Below, one piece after another: positions 17,359 to 26,203 of a stretch of DNA of 64,000 nucleotides (position 1 is its first letter; each line of letters opens with the position of its first letter). The translations under genes were made by a program, and so were the position numbers. The stretch is from NCBI GenBank assembly GCA_044229535.1, contig JBGASU010000001.1:372001-436000 (forward strand), given 5' to 3'. Under the pieces are notes generated by a model. The model was not told the DNA's origin, searched no databases, and saw only the letters and a program-made list of their open reading frames with translations. Origin of the DNA: CAZLFQ01 sp044229535 (GTDB taxonomy: Bacteria > Pseudomonadota > Alphaproteobacteria > Rickettsiales > Midichloriaceae).

Positions 17359-18324
17359 ATGATACCATACATTACTTTAGCTACGTCAGCTATAGCTGCG
17401 TATACTACATATAAAAAAGCGTATACTACATATAATAAATATTTTAGGTCGGAACTCCAAATTAAAACTCTTCATTTTAACATGGGTCAAGCAATTGTAC
17501 GACATGGTTTAGACACAGTCGAAAAAGCCATAACCTATTATAGGGCTACTGAGCATCCAGAATTAGTAAAAATGGTGTATAATTCCATTTTGGTCTTAGA
17601 TGATTTGCCTGCCGCCTTCAATGCTGCATTTAAAATTGAGGATCAAAAAATCACCTTTAATAAATGGAATTGGTTATATTTGTCTATTGCGGGAGTTGCG
17701 GACTACGGAATTAGCAAGTCATTAGATAATTTAATGTTTTCTTATCCTGAATATACAAAATTATTCTTGATCTTAGGGGCGGATGTTAATGCTCAAGATA
17801 AAGATGGGCAAACTCCATTGATATGGGCTTTTCGAAATAACAACATCGACTTAGTAAAAACACTAATTGCAGCTGGTGCGGATGTTAATGCTCAAGATAA
17901 AGATGGGCAAACTCCATTAATATGGGCTTCTCTAAATAGAGATAACAACTTAGCCAAAACACTCGTTGAAGCCGGTGCTGATGTTAATGCTGCAAATAAA
18001 AATGGCAAAACGCCTTTAAGCTTAGTTATACGCATGGAAGAAAAAAATCAAATTGATGCGATGCAAAAACTACTTAACCTTTGCGCCAATCCAAATGATG
18101 CAGATGAGTTAAATCAATCCCTGTTACATCTTGCGGCTGCGAGAACCAACATAGAAGCTATAGACCTTTTATTCAAATACGGTGCTAATCCACATGCTTT
18201 AGATCATGCTAGAAACAAGCCAATTAAATATGCAGCTAACAAAGAGGTTGCGAACTTTATAGCGCAAAAAACTATAGAGTATGATTCTGGTTGTTTAGTC
18301 AAAATAACATGTGGTGAAGATTAA
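17359..18324 (+). CDS. Ankyrin-repeat protein with hydrophobic N-terminus, 321 aa
   Basis: Residues 1-30 are hydrophobic and Tyr/Ala-rich (MIPYITLATSAIAAYTTYKK) and could be a membrane anchor. Residues 30-135 form a helical region that resembles most of the 25673-26203 protein. Ankyrin repeats run from about residue 135 to 305: G-A-D-V-N-A-Q-D-K-D-G-Q-T-P-L-I-W-A occurs twice, followed by three more divergent units ending near GANPHALDHARNKPIKYAA. The first two units are nearly identical in DNA, a sign of recent duplication. The gene is followed by the dispersed palindromes at 18357. It may present its ankyrin domain at a membrane surface. Confidence 0.85.
   Translation: MIPYITLATSAIAAYTTYKKAYTTYNKYFRSELQIKTLHFNMGQAIVRHGLDTVEKAITYYRATEHPELVKMVYNSILVLDDLPAAFNAAFKIEDQKITFNKWNWLYLSIAGVADYGISKSLDNLMFSYPEYTKLFLILGADVNAQDKDGQTPLIWAFRNNNIDLVKTLIAAGADVNAQDKDGQTPLIWASLNRDNNLAKTLVEAGADVNAANKNGKTPLSLVIRMEEKNQIDAMQKLLNLCANPNDADELNQSLLHLAAARTNIEAIDLLFKYGANPHALDHARNKPIKYAANKEVANFIAQKTIEYDSGCLVKITCGED
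17779..17929 (+). repeat. Recent tandem duplication inside the ankyrin gene (99-bp period)
   Basis: Bases 17779-17830 and 17878-17929 match at 51 of 52 positions at a 99-bp offset, exactly one 33-residue ankyrin unit. The rest of the unit has diverged. Confidence 0.85.
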
Positions 18325-18356
18325 AACAAAAACCATCAAGATTTTATGAAGTTGTC

Positions 18357-18414
18357 ATCATCGGGCTTGACCCGATGATCCAATTTCAAGTAGATCCTAG
18401 TGTCAAGCACTAGG
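18357..18414. repeat. Pair of dispersed palindromes
   Basis: ATCATCGGG-cttga-CCCGATGAT at 18357-18379 followed by CCTAGTG-tcaag-CACTAGG at 18396-18414. These are the same two hairpins as at 1200-1258, in opposite order and with changed loops. They lie between the ankyrin gene and the HAD gene. Confidence 0.75.
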
Positions 18415-18561
18415 ATGACACTATGCTTTAACTCAGCTCAAGCGATGCTCGAATTAAGCTAACATAAATGGCGAGAGACTATGGAGATTTATATTTATCC
18501 TTGTTTTTCAAATGCCATCTAGGGTATATATCTAGAAAACAACTTGTGATTGTCAGATAAA

Positions 18562-19359
18562 ATGCGGATAAACGGGCTTTCAGACCTAAATAACAAATAC
18601 GATAGTTTCATAATAGATATATATGGTGTTTTGCATGATGGTAAACAACCATATGATGGTGTATTTGAAACTTTAGATTATCTAAAAGACTATAAAAAAG
18701 TATTCTTGTCCAATGCCCCAAGGCCTAATCATATTATTCATAAAAAATTAGAAGAAATTGGAATTCACATCCCATTGAATGAAATACTCACTTCAGGCGA
18801 TTTTTTCCTAAAACAAATTTCTGATGGAATATTTGCCAACAAAAAAGTTTTTGTTATGGGCGAAATAAGTAATTCTGATTTACTTCGCGGAATAACTATT
18901 AATAGAGTCAACTCCTTAAAAGAAGCAGATTGTGTTCTGATGCTAATGTTCGCTGAGCATTTAGAAGAAGTGGAAGAATCCTATGCGCAAATCAAAGAAG
19001 CGCTTTCATACGGTTTAGAATTCTACTGCCCAAACCCAGATAAAATTGTAAAGCATGGCGATAGCGTTAGATACACTGGCGGCTATTTTGCAAAAATATA
19101 TGAAGAGTTCGGTGGAAAAGTTCATTATTTTGGCAAGCCATATAAGCCAATATACGACTATGCAATTGCAAAATTTGGACTTGTGAACCCACTCTGCATT
19201 GGCGATGCTTTGGAAACTGATGTTAAAGGCGCGATTAATTCTGGACTAGATTCACTAATGCTACAATGCGGTATCCATGAGAAAGAAACGGATGTGGAAA
19301 AATTGTTTGCAGCCTATAACATTCGTCCAACATATATAGCAAAATCATTTAGGAAATAA
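18562..19359 (+). CDS. HAD-superfamily class IIA hydrolase (TIGR01459-like), 265 aa
   Basis: A phosphatase-like HAD protein of the IIA subgroup common in alphaproteobacteria. Motif I is D-I-Y-G-V-L-H-D-G (nucleophile Asp19, numbered from this start; the second Asp is replaced by Tyr, as in the D-L-W-G-V-L form typical of this subfamily). Motif II is VFLSNAPRP. Motif III/IV are HYFGKPYKPIYDYAIAKF and CIGDALETDVKGAINSG. The open frame begins with TTG at 18550; ATG 18562 gives the usual short N-terminus and is chosen, though neither has a strong ribosome binding site. The substrate is unknown. It stands alone between repeat clusters. Confidence 0.82.
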   Translation: MRINGLSDLNNKYDSFIIDIYGVLHDGKQPYDGVFETLDYLKDYKKVFLSNAPRPNHIIHKKLEEIGIHIPLNEILTSGDFFLKQISDGIFANKKVFVMGEISNSDLLRGITINRVNSLKEADCVLMLMFAEHLEEVEESYAQIKEALSYGLEFYCPNPDKIVKHGDSVRYTGGYFAKIYEEFGGKVHYFGKPYKPIYDYAIAKFGLVNPLCIGDALETDVKGAINSGLDSLMLQCGIHEKETDVEKLFAAYNIRPTYIAKSFRK

Positions 19360-19360
19360 C

Positions 19361-19497
19361 TCAAGCTTCGCTTGAACTTAACCTTTGTCATCCTAGCACA
19401 TGACACTAGGTTCTACATTGAAATGAGATCCTCGTGTTAAACACGAGGATGACAACAAACAGAAGAATTCCGTCATCATCGGGCTTGACCTGATGAT
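19361..19497. repeat. Cluster of palindromic repeats
   Basis: Three hairpins: TCAAGC-ttc-GCTTGA (19361-19375) right after the HAD stop codon, CCTCGTGT-taa-ACACGAGG (19430-19448), and ATCATCGGG-cttga-CCTGATGAT (19475-19497, one G-T pair). A degraded CCTAG...CTAGG lies between the first two. The second hairpin varies the CCTAGTG type in its stem. The whole 19360-19578 spacer appears to be made of such elements. Confidence 0.65.
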
Positions 19498-19578
19498 CCA
19501 GCTTCAAGGTAGATCATCCTCTCATGAACGATGATTACACAAACATATGTTAGCGAACGATTCAGCAAGCGATAAAAA

Positions 19579-20865
19579 CTAGAAACTTATATTTAAGTTG
19601 CAATCAGATGTTTGTATTTTAATCGAGGATGCTAAAAGCCCTATACCCAAAAAATATCCTGACGAAAATGAAATTGTCTCAGCTATCATAAGCTTTGTTG
19701 AGCTTTCGTAACAAAAGTCGAGCCTTGACTTTAGACATAGAAGAACACTTGAGCCTACAGCAAAGCATACTAGTAAACATAATGCATATGAATCATCCTC
19801 GAGACAGAGTATTGTTTTGCACAAATAAAGTGAAAAAAGAAAAGATATAGGAAGTACAATAGCAGTGATCATAGTGGTACTGGCCAAAACTCCCATTTCA
19901 TCCTTATAGACTGAAAAAAAATTTTTCAAATCTTTAAAAGGTGAAGAGCTGTTTAGGAAGAGTGCCAACATTGTTCTTGGCTGCATAGCTTCAAAAGCGT
20001 AATTAAGCATAATTTTGCCATCCCAATCCGAAAGTGAAATTGCTTCTCTGCCACTTTCTGTTTTTAAAACTGAATTGATAACCAGTTTTGAATTCGGGCT
20101 ATTTATCTCAATACATTTACGAAGAATACTATAATAATCTTCAGGTCTTACATAATGATTAGGATTAAGTTCAGACAAAATAACTAGATCACGAACTAGT
20201 GCGTTGTAAACTTTATTCAGATATCGCACACTTGGAGTACGAGCATTTTTCATGACCGTAAGAAAGTCTCTACGTGCTCGAAACACTTGTTCTATTTTAT
20301 CGAAAATATCAAGATCAACTTCTCCTTGCAAAATTTTTTCAGTCACTCTTTGTATTACAGCAGACTCCCTTTTCTTTCTAATGTAACTTACAATTTTTTC
20401 AGCAATATTAAGCTGGCTTGTGGTTGCTTGCAAAAGTTGCTTACTTAGGTGGTTAAGTTGCCAAAATCCATTTAATCCTCCCGATCCAAATAATCTCGCC
20501 ATGTGATTAAGGCAACTTGAGGAATAGAATCCATTATCCCAAAGAAAATCTGCCAAATTCATATACCACATATCGATAGCAAATACTAAAAGCGGTGTTT
20601 TAGAATCAAAACCATCATCTATTAGTAACTCTCGTTTTTTGGGGTAAAACGGGATTAAAGCTTTAACCATTTCAAGATCATTTATTCTTGCAGCCCACTC
20701 AATTGGCAGATCACTAAAAAACCTAGTCTGCAAAACGCTTGGATCTGATTTAATTAAAGCTTTTACTGCTTCTATTCTACCTGCAGAAGGCTCAATTCCA
20801 TCTGGAGAACAAAGTGGCTGAATACTCGGATAGACTTCAGCATGTCTCGTAATTTCATTTAACAT
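19579..20865 (-). CDS. Membrane-anchored divergent ankyrin-like protein, 428 aa
   Basis: The N-terminal 150 residues show degenerate ankyrin-type units (RIEAVKALIKSDPSVLQTRF, LPIEWAARINDLEMVKALI and TPLLVFAIDMWYMNLADFLW). A helical middle region follows. The C-terminal 110 residues contain three to four strongly hydrophobic segments (MGVLASTTMITAIVLPISFL, ALCLLVCFAVGSSVLLCL and FSSGYFLGIGLLA), so the protein is probably anchored in a membrane by its C-terminus with the ankyrin-like part outside it. Such a layout is compatible with a bacterial inner-membrane protein or with an effector that inserts in a host membrane. No function can be assigned. It diverges from putA. Confidence 0.65.
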   Translation of the reverse strand: MLNEITRHAEVYPSIQPLCSPDGIEPSAGRIEAVKALIKSDPSVLQTRFFSDLPIEWAARINDLEMVKALIPFYPKKRELLIDDGFDSKTPLLVFAIDMWYMNLADFLWDNGFYSSSCLNHMARLFGSGGLNGFWQLNHLSKQLLQATTSQLNIAEKIVSYIRKKRESAVIQRVTEKILQGEVDLDIFDKIEQVFRARRDFLTVMKNARTPSVRYLNKVYNALVRDLVILSELNPNHYVRPEDYYSILRKCIEINSPNSKLVINSVLKTESGREAISLSDWDGKIMLNYAFEAMQPRTMLALFLNSSSPFKDLKNFFSVYKDEMGVLASTTMITAIVLPISFLFSLYLCKTILCLEDDSYALCLLVCFAVGSSVLLCLKSRLDFCYESSTKLMIAETISFSSGYFLGIGLLASSIKIQTSDCNLNISF

Positions 20866-21004
20866 ATACCCCTCTTATGCAAGAGCATTATACATGACTA
20901 CTCGATCCTTATCAACAAAAGCCCAAACATCGCTGGAAATTTTCTATTAACAGTATAATATACGACCAACGTATATTACAAAATCATTTAGGTTATAATA
21001 AATC

Positions 21005-24000
21005 ATGCCAAATACTGCTCTATCTAAACAACTTGATGTAATCAGCAAGAAAACATTCATTGATGAAAAGGAGCACGTACAAAACTTAATCAACGCAATT
21101 AAACTGTCTCCAACCCAGTTCGCAAAAATCAAAAGGGATGCTTTACACTTCGTTACCGCTATAAGAAATAGCAAAGGTTCGGCTATTGAGAATTTTATGA
21201 AGGAATATGGCCTTACTAATGATGAAGGTGTTGCAATTATGTGTTTGGCAGAGTCTTTATTAAGAATCCCTGATAAAAAAACAGCAAAAGCCTTAGTTGA
21301 AGATAAGTTAAAATCAAAAGATTGGCAAAAACACATTGGCAAAAGTAACTCGTTATTTGTAAATGCCTCAACTTGGGGATTGATACTTACAGGCAAAGTT
21401 ATTAACTTGTCTGATTCTAACTTCCTACTTTCAAAATTGATTAATAAACTAGGCGAACCTGTAATTTTGGCGTGCCTAAAAAAAGCCATAATGATTATTT
21501 CGAACGAGTTTATTATGGGTGCAAGTATGCCAACTGCACTTAAGACCGCAAAAGATTATATAAAAAATGGGTATAGGATTTCGTTTGATATATTGGGCGA
21601 ATCTGCAAGAACTGCAAAGCAAGCGCAATTTTATTATGATGCGTACATTAAAGCCATTTCAGATATTGCAAAGCATAAGAATGATGGAGACTTATATGAT
21701 CAAACCAATCTCTCTGTAAAGCTCACAGCATTACACCCAAAGGTAATGCTCCGCAAAGAAGCTAGAGTAATGGAAGAGTTAATGCCTCGCCTTATTGAAA
21801 TTACAAAACTATGTCGCGATGCAAATATTACAATATCATTTGATGCCGAAGAGTCTTACAGACAGGATATATACTTAAAAGTTTTAACTGCTTTAGTTTC
21901 GAATAAGGAATTTAAGGATTATAACGGAATTGGATTTGTAATCCAAGGCTACCAAAAACGTGCATTTGATATAATTGACTATGTTGCAAACCTTGCAAGA
22001 TCTCTGGAAAAGAAAATCCCAGTTAGACTTGTAAAAGGTGCGTATTGGGATAGCGAAATAAAACATGCGCAGGAACAAGGTTTGGAAGGTTATCCTGTAT
22101 TTACTCGAAAAGAATTTACCGATGTTTCATACTTGGCATGCGCTCAGAGAATCATCGCTAATGCCGAAGTGATTTATCCTCAATTCGCCACACATAATGC
22201 TTATACAATTGCAGCGATCAAAGAAATAGCAGGCCGCACAAAATTCGAATTCCAAAAACTCCAAGGAATGGGAAATGCTTTACATGACAAAGTAATTTCA
22301 GATGGTAACAAGTGCAGAATTTATGCACCAGTTGGCAAGTACGAAGATTTGTTAGCATATCTAATGCGTAGGCTTTTGGAAAACGGTGCCAATACTTCAT
22401 TTGTAAACCTTGTTGGCAAAGCCGAAATAAATTCTGAAGAATTAGTAGTAAATCCAGTTGAGAAATCGAAAAGGTTTTTAGAAACACCATTGAAAATTTC
22501 TTTACCATCAGATATTTATGGTGCTGAACGTAAGAACTCTCAAGGTATGGAAGTTGGAATGAAAAATCAGTACGAATACATTATTTCTCAAATCAACAGC
22601 TTTAATGATAAAAAATATGATGCTGTATCAATAATTGATGGAAAAGAAAAAGTTGAAAAAGGTTCTGATTCTAAAAAAGTTAACATGCCTAATGACAACT
22701 CAATTGAGATTGGTGAACTACATAAGGCCTCGGAAAAACAATTAATGCATGCGTTAGAAGTAGCAGATAAGTATTCTGTAGAGTGGGTGGATAAACCTGC
22801 TTCAGAGCGTGCTAAATTTGTTAGCAAAGTTGGCGATGTGCTGCACGAAAATAGATTCGAACTTTATTCATTATTAATGCGTGAAGCAGGTAAGAATATT
22901 GATGATGCTATCTCAGAAGTTAGAGAAGCTATCGATTTCGCACGTTATTATGCAGCGCAGGCTTTGAAGCTATCTGAGCCTATTAAAATGCCTGGGTATA
23001 CTGGTGAATCAAATCATATTTCACTTCATGGACGCGGAACATTCGTATGTATTAGTCCATGGAATTTCCCACTGGCAATTTTTGCAGGGCAAATTCTTGC
23101 CGCACTTGCTTCTGGCAATACTGTTATTGCAAAGGCTGCTGAGAATACCTCACTAATTGCAGCATTCGCGATAAGATTGATGCATAAATCTGGTATACCT
23201 CATAAAGCCTTACAATTTGTAATAGCTGGTGGTAGGCAGATCTCTGAAGTGTTGCTTAAGGACAATAGGATTAAAGGTGTTTGTTTTACTGGTTCATCAG
23301 ATACTGCACAAAGCATTAATAGAATATTAGCTGCGCGTAACACAGCTATTGCACCGCTGATTGCCGAAACTGGTGGACAAAATGCTATGATAGTTGACAG
23401 CTCTGCATTGCTTGAACAAGCTGCAGACAGCATTATAAACTCTGCGTTTGGTAGCGTTGGACAGAGGTGTTCTGCACTTCGTGTTGTATATATTCAAGAA
23501 GAGATTCACGATGCTTTACTTGAACTTTTAATAGGTTCAATGAATGAATTAAAAATTGGCAATACGTTGGATTTAGCTAATGATCTAGGCGCGGTAATTA
23601 GCCAAGAAGCAAAAGCCGAACTGAAAGCTCACGCTGATGAAATGAAAGATAATATTATCGCGGTACATAATTCTGCAAAATCGAAAGAGCTAAAAGCTGG
23701 CAGTTTCTTTGTTCCACATATTATAAAATTAAATCACATCAGTGAATTGAAGAAAGAAAACTTTGGGCCAATATTACATGTCGTTTCTTATAAGTCTAAA
23801 GACCTAGATAAGGTGATTGATGAAATTAACTCAACAGGATTTGGTCTAACATTTGGCATACAATCAAGAATTGAAGAGCGCATAAATTATATAGCAAGCC
23901 GCATCAAGGCTGGCAATATCTATGCAAACCGTACAATGATTGGGGCGCAGGTTGGAACACATCCGTTTGGTGGCGAGAATAATTCAGGTACAGGCTTTAA

Positions 24001-24097
24001 AGCTGGTGGCCCTCATTATTTGCTAAGATTCATGACTGAACGCACCACAACAATAAACACCACTGCTATTGGTGGGAATATTGAGTTGTTGAGTTGA
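21005..24097 (+). CDS. putA: Bifunctional proline dehydrogenase / P5C dehydrogenase PutA, 1030 aa
   Basis: Oxidises proline to glutamate in two steps, passing electrons to FAD/quinone and NAD. The N-terminal proline dehydrogenase barrel has SFDAEESYRQD, RLVKGAYWDSEIKHAQEQGL and ATHNAYTI. The C-terminal aldehyde dehydrogenase has PWNFPLAIFAGQ, AETGGQNAM with Glu788 and GQRCSALRV with the catalytic Cys822. The two domains are joined by a 60-residue Lys/Asp-rich linker (about 520-580). At 1030 residues it lacks the ribbon-helix-helix DNA-binding domain and the C-terminal extension of long PutA proteins, so it should not self-repress. Proline is a plausible main carbon source for an intracellular bacterium. 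Confidence 0.95.
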   Translation: MPNTALSKQLDVISKKTFIDEKEHVQNLINAIKLSPTQFAKIKRDALHFVTAIRNSKGSAIENFMKEYGLTNDEGVAIMCLAESLLRIPDKKTAKALVEDKLKSKDWQKHIGKSNSLFVNASTWGLILTGKVINLSDSNFLLSKLINKLGEPVILACLKKAIMIISNEFIMGASMPTALKTAKDYIKNGYRISFDILGESARTAKQAQFYYDAYIKAISDIAKHKNDGDLYDQTNLSVKLTALHPKVMLRKEARVMEELMPRLIEITKLCRDANITISFDAEESYRQDIYLKVLTALVSNKEFKDYNGIGFVIQGYQKRAFDIIDYVANLARSLEKKIPVRLVKGAYWDSEIKHAQEQGLEGYPVFTRKEFTDVSYLACAQRIIANAEVIYPQFATHNAYTIAAIKEIAGRTKFEFQKLQGMGNALHDKVISDGNKCRIYAPVGKYEDLLAYLMRRLLENGANTSFVNLVGKAEINSEELVVNPVEKSKRFLETPLKISLPSDIYGAERKNSQGMEVGMKNQYEYIISQINSFNDKKYDAVSIIDGKEKVEKGSDSKKVNMPNDNSIEIGELHKASEKQLMHALEVADKYSVEWVDKPASERAKFVSKVGDVLHENRFELYSLLMREAGKNIDDAISEVREAIDFARYYAAQALKLSEPIKMPGYTGESNHISLHGRGTFVCISPWNFPLAIFAGQILAALASGNTVIAKAAENTSLIAAFAIRLMHKSGIPHKALQFVIAGGRQISEVLLKDNRIKGVCFTGSSDTAQSINRILAARNTAIAPLIAETGGQNAMIVDSSALLEQAADSIINSAFGSVGQRCSALRVVYIQEEIHDALLELLIGSMNELKIGNTLDLANDLGAVISQEAKAELKAHADEMKDNIIAVHNSAKSKELKAGSFFVPHIIKLNHISELKKENFGPILHVVSYKSKDLDKVIDEINSTGFGLTFGIQSRIEERINYIASRIKAGNIYANRTMIGAQVGTHPFGGENNSGTGFKAGGPHYLLRFMTERTTTINTTAIGGNIELLS

Positions 24098-24186
24098 GCA
24101 AGTTTTGATTTCTAGTGACGTATTAAATCCCTTGCAAAGCTTCAGTTTAATGTTATAAACATGAGCAAATAATTTGTGAACTGCGC

Positions 24187-25425
24187 ATGAAACTTGATAT
24201 ACAGGCAAGAATAGAAAAATTAAAAATCACTAGCCAAAATAAAACAATAGATTTGGGCAACGGTAACACTTTCAAGTTCCAAAGAGTTGCAGAAAAAGGT
24301 TTTAGATCCAGCATGGAAGATGAAGACGATGTGTTTTTTAGTCCTGCAGAACATGATGCTGATAAACTAGGCCGAGCCATGAGTGAAGCAATAAAAGATC
24401 TTGAGACAAGAATTAAGAAATTACCATACTTAGATGCTGGCTCATCTGTTGCAATGGTTGCAATCACTCCAGATTTAAAAGCAGTATGTACCGATTACGG
24501 CGACAGCTATGTAGTTGCTTATGTGTGGGACTCTCAAACGAAAAAAGTAACTCCACATGTTATCAATACTCAACATTGCGCAGGGTCACCTTCTGAACTT
24601 GAAAGAATAACAAAAGAAGGTGGGCATGTAACTGCAGAAATATACGAGGGTATAGAAAATGAGCTTTTACTTCCGCAGACTAAACTCACAGACGAATCGC
24701 GTCAAAGTATAGAAGAGGTAAAACAGAGGTGCGACTCAAGTAATATTCCATACCAAATTAGTTATCGAGTTAATGGCGATAAAGCCATAGCCAGAGGAGT
24801 TAATGCTAACAATTTACAAAGCTCTGTCCCTGAAGTAAAAGTTACCGACCTAAAGTCACTAACCAAAAACCCAAACGATAGGTTATTTCTTGCCGCAAAA
24901 TGTGATGGCATGTTTGAACTAAATTGCCTAACCCCACAAGTTTACTCAAGTCTTATTGAAGAAGCTATTAACCTTGGTAAGGAAGGATTGATTCCAGACC
25001 TTATGAGGGATGTTGCCTTAAATACTAACAATGGATTAGAAGAAGATCAATGGGGATCTGCTGATAACTTAACAATAGTCTGGTCTGAAATACCTTTAAA
25101 AGGCCTTTCTAAGACTGTGTACGCAGCAGTCTATGATGGCTTTGGAGGATCGTTGGTCTCTGGTTTCCTAAAAAGCAAGATGCCACAAGTTGTTTTAGAT
25201 AATCTTGCCAAAGAAGCTGAAGCAAGAAGAGTATTGGAAGCTGTTTCTTCAAGCTCTTCCTCTTCTCAAGAGGTTGAGTCACAAACCGCGTTAGCAAACA
25301 CATCTTTTTTAAGTGATATAAGGGTTTGTGGAGCGCTGGTTATTGTATCGACTATAGGCTTACAGCTATTGCACTACATGTTAGGTAATAGTGCTCAGAC
25401 AGTTGGTATGACACACGATCTTTAG
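24187..25425 (+). CDS. PP2C-like protein phosphatase with rearranged motif order and C-terminal membrane segment, 412 aa
   Basis: Clear PP2C (PPM) Ser/Thr phosphatase signatures: F-R-S-S-M-E-D-E-D (phosphate-binding Arg40; metal ligands Glu44 and Asp45), A-G-S-S-V-A-M-V-A-I (85-93), D-Y-G-D-S-Y-V-V (103-110), R-V-N-G-D-K-A-I-A-R (194-203), K-C-D-G-M-F-E-L (Asp240) and S-A-D-N-L-T-I-V (Asp293). The strand-helix block bearing the remaining metal ligand, normally directly after the MED motif, is missing there. Instead A-A-V-Y-D-G-F-G-G-S-L-V-S (Asp317) appears after the last motif. The catalytic His of DGH is Phe. A Ser-run linker (354-360) leads to a hydrophobic segment (about 373-400), a likely tail anchor. 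It follows putA by 89 bases and is probably an effector-like or signalling phosphatase. Confidence 0.8.
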   Translation: MKLDIQARIEKLKITSQNKTIDLGNGNTFKFQRVAEKGFRSSMEDEDDVFFSPAEHDADKLGRAMSEAIKDLETRIKKLPYLDAGSSVAMVAITPDLKAVCTDYGDSYVVAYVWDSQTKKVTPHVINTQHCAGSPSELERITKEGGHVTAEIYEGIENELLLPQTKLTDESRQSIEEVKQRCDSSNIPYQISYRVNGDKAIARGVNANNLQSSVPEVKVTDLKSLTKNPNDRLFLAAKCDGMFELNCLTPQVYSSLIEEAINLGKEGLIPDLMRDVALNTNNGLEEDQWGSADNLTIVWSEIPLKGLSKTVYAAVYDGFGGSLVSGFLKSKMPQVVLDNLAKEAEARRVLEAVSSSSSSSQEVESQTALANTSFLSDIRVCGALVIVSTIGLQLLHYMLGNSAQTVGMTHDL

Positions 25426-25522
25426 GAGCCAGTTAAGACAGGGCTTTGGAAAACAAAATTAATGGCAAAATTTAGCTTCTTTGAGTAGATATAATCACAC
25501 CGAACTGTAGTCGTTCTTTGTC

Positions 25523-25546
25523 ATCATCGGGCTGCGACCCGATGAT
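25523..25546. repeat. Dispersed palindrome ATCATCGGG/CCCGATGAT
   Basis: Perfect 9-bp arms with a six-base ctgcga loop, in the 247-bp spacer between the PP2C-like gene and the convergent gene at 25673. The same stem occurs at 1236, 18357 and 19475 with different loops. Confidence 0.7.
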
Positions 25547-25672
25547 ATATCTAGGAGTTAGATGCTAATGTCGAACAATAGTATGACATATGCAACTAAC
25601 TGGATTTGCTTCACCACGTTCAGAATAACAGAAATTTAACTTACTCTGCGTTAAGCTTACACCTATGGAATG

Positions 25673-26203
25673 TTATTTAGATACGCCTGATTTTCCAAGA
25701 TTATGGTATTCATCGCTTCCATATCTCCAATGATCTTGCCAACCTGTAGATCGGTATTCCGTAGGTTTGTCTTCGGGTTTCGTAGGTTCAGGCTGAGTTG
25801 AAAAAATGTTATGTCTATAACGCGCTTTAATATCATTAACAGTATCAGCTAATCCGTTATAAACAGCTGTAACACAATAATTCTCCGCTATTGCTTCAAA
25901 AACGCCTTTTGGATCATAATCAATTATCGCCGCCGGTATAAGTGCAAATAATTTTAATCGATTGATATGGTGGTAATGATTTGGAACTAAGGATGAATCC
26001 CTTAAAATTAAGGAATCATATATACTTTCTAGTAAGATGGCGCTTTCGGAACTACCAAATTTTTTCTGAATATCAACAATAGTTCGGAAATTAGAGTATG
26101 CGACTTTATTAACCAATATTCCAATCTGTTCATTGCTTCTTGAATATTTGAAATATTCATATCCAACTAATCCTAAAACTAATGGGGTAAGTATTGGTAT
26201 CAT
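25673..26203 (-). CDS. Hypothetical protein, 176 aa, related to the N-terminal region of the 17359 ankyrin protein
   Basis: The protein starts with a hydrophobic segment (MIPILTPLVLGLVGYEYFKY), then has a helical region to about residue 115 and a polar, Pro/Glu-rich tail. The first 115 residues can be aligned with the ankyrin protein at 17359-18324: both begin MIP plus a hydrophobic Tyr-rich stretch; I-L-L-E-S-I-Y-D-S-L-I-L here matches E-L-V-K-M-V-Y-N-S-I-L-V-L there; and A-I-I-D-Y-D-P-K-G matches G-V-A-D-Y-G-I-S-K. The ankyrin repeats are absent here. The function of the shared module is unknown; membrane association is likely. Upstream are several TTAACA boxes. Confidence 0.6.
   Translation of the reverse strand: MIPILTPLVLGLVGYEYFKYSRSNEQIGILVNKVAYSNFRTIVDIQKKFGSSESAILLESIYDSLILRDSSLVPNHYHHINRLKLFALIPAAIIDYDPKGVFEAIAENYCVTAVYNGLADTVNDIKARYRHNIFSTQPEPTKPEDKPTEYRSTGWQDHWRYGSDEYHNLGKSGVSK

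Noticed and set aside
20947..21489. A 180-codon minus-strand open frame opposite the start of putA
   Set aside because: It lies antisense to well-conserved putA coding sequence, has no ribosome binding site and no recognisable domain.
24187..25425. The PP2C-like gene as a degraded pseudogene
   Set aside because: The frame is intact over 412 codons, all metal-ligand acids are kept, and the displaced DGFGG block is well formed, which is unlike random decay.
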